Shown here piece by piece: positions 63,992 to 64,000 of a stretch of DNA of 64,000 nt; positions within the stretch are counted from its first letter, which is position 1, and the number at the start of each line of letters is the position of its first letter. The stretch covers positions 6,431,001 to 6,495,000 of the forward strand of contig NZ_CP150096.1 in NCBI RefSeq assembly GCF_038396765.1, given 5' to 3'. Origin of the DNA: Chitinophaga caseinilytica (GTDB lineage: Bacteria; Bacteroidota; Bacteroidia; Chitinophagales; Chitinophagaceae). The position numbers and the translations under genes are program-made. The notes under the pieces are model-generated. The model was not told where the DNA came from and ran no database searches. It was given only the letters and a program-made list of their open reading frames with translations.

Positions 63992-64000
63992 CTATTTTCG

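Overview
The window comes from a chromosome of the phylum Bacteroidota, most likely a Chitinophaga-like member of the Chitinophagaceae. The evidence is a SusC/RagA TonB-dependent transporter behind an ECF sigma/FecR pair, type IX secretion (T9SS) substrates with type B and type A C-terminal signals, a PorP/SprF protein, Bacteroidota-type promoters (TTG or TTTG, about 19-21 bases, then TAnnTTTG), few Shine-Dalgarno sites, and housekeeping genes of Bacteroidota type. By eye the DNA is fairly GC-rich. I see no rRNA, tRNA, CRISPR array, phage or insertion sequence. Most of the window looks like stable chromosomal backbone.

Layout. 1-4918 (minus): the 5' part of a SusC-like receptor with an STN signalling domain (its 3' end lies outside the window), a FecR-type anti-sigma factor and its ECF sigma factor. 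A Tat-exported phosphocholine-type phospholipase C runs the other way. 7.7-15.4 kb: a lipoprotein, an SDR oxidoreductase, a histone-H1-like SWIB protein, a MacB/FtsX-type permease, and a fused E1 alpha/beta dehydrogenase divergent from a MarR regulator with a perfect palindrome between them. 15.4-19.4 kb: FAH-family hydrolase, pth, rplY, prs, radC. 19.5-24.1 kb: a 76-84 bp tandem repeat, a T9SS type B protein, a Gfo/Idh/MocA oxidoreductase and three tandem cysteine-motif lipoproteins, the middle one frameshifted. 24.1-38.3 kb: ispD, queA, a double-ATPase peptide-type ABC protein coupled to an AMP nucleosidase, an HsdR_N-like protein, a PAS-LuxR regulator, gdhA, ccmB/C/D-like genes, biotin carboxylase, GtrA, tdk, a conserved protein of unknown function and kdtA.

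38.3-44.3 kb is a compact nucleotide-sugar operon: DegT aminotransferase, UDP-glucose dehydrogenase, UDP-xylose synthase, rfbB, rfbC, rfbD. It should supply UDP-glucuronate, UDP-xylose and dTDP-rhamnose for surface glycans, next to the Kdo transferase. 44.3-54.3 kb is housekeeping: lolD (frameshifted as read), DUF2795, fabI, recN, a TPR protein, a zinc-ribbon coiled-coil protein with a Nif3 protein, an M32 carboxypeptidase, a rhodanese-thioredoxin fusion and a TPMT-like methyltransferase. 54.5-63.9 kb is a T9SS surface-protein locus: two giant PKD-repeat proteins with type B signals, their PorP/SprF partner, and a tiny protein that is little more than a signal peptide plus a type A sorting domain.

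I did not find one clear-cut undescribed system. The best leads are the three-gene CxxCxC lipoprotein family with its frameshifted middle copy, the unexplained tandem repeat at 19.5 kb, the stand-alone type A sorting domain behind the PKD/PorP locus, and the lolD frameshift. Both frameshifts sit at runs of five G or C, so a sequencing error must be excluded first.
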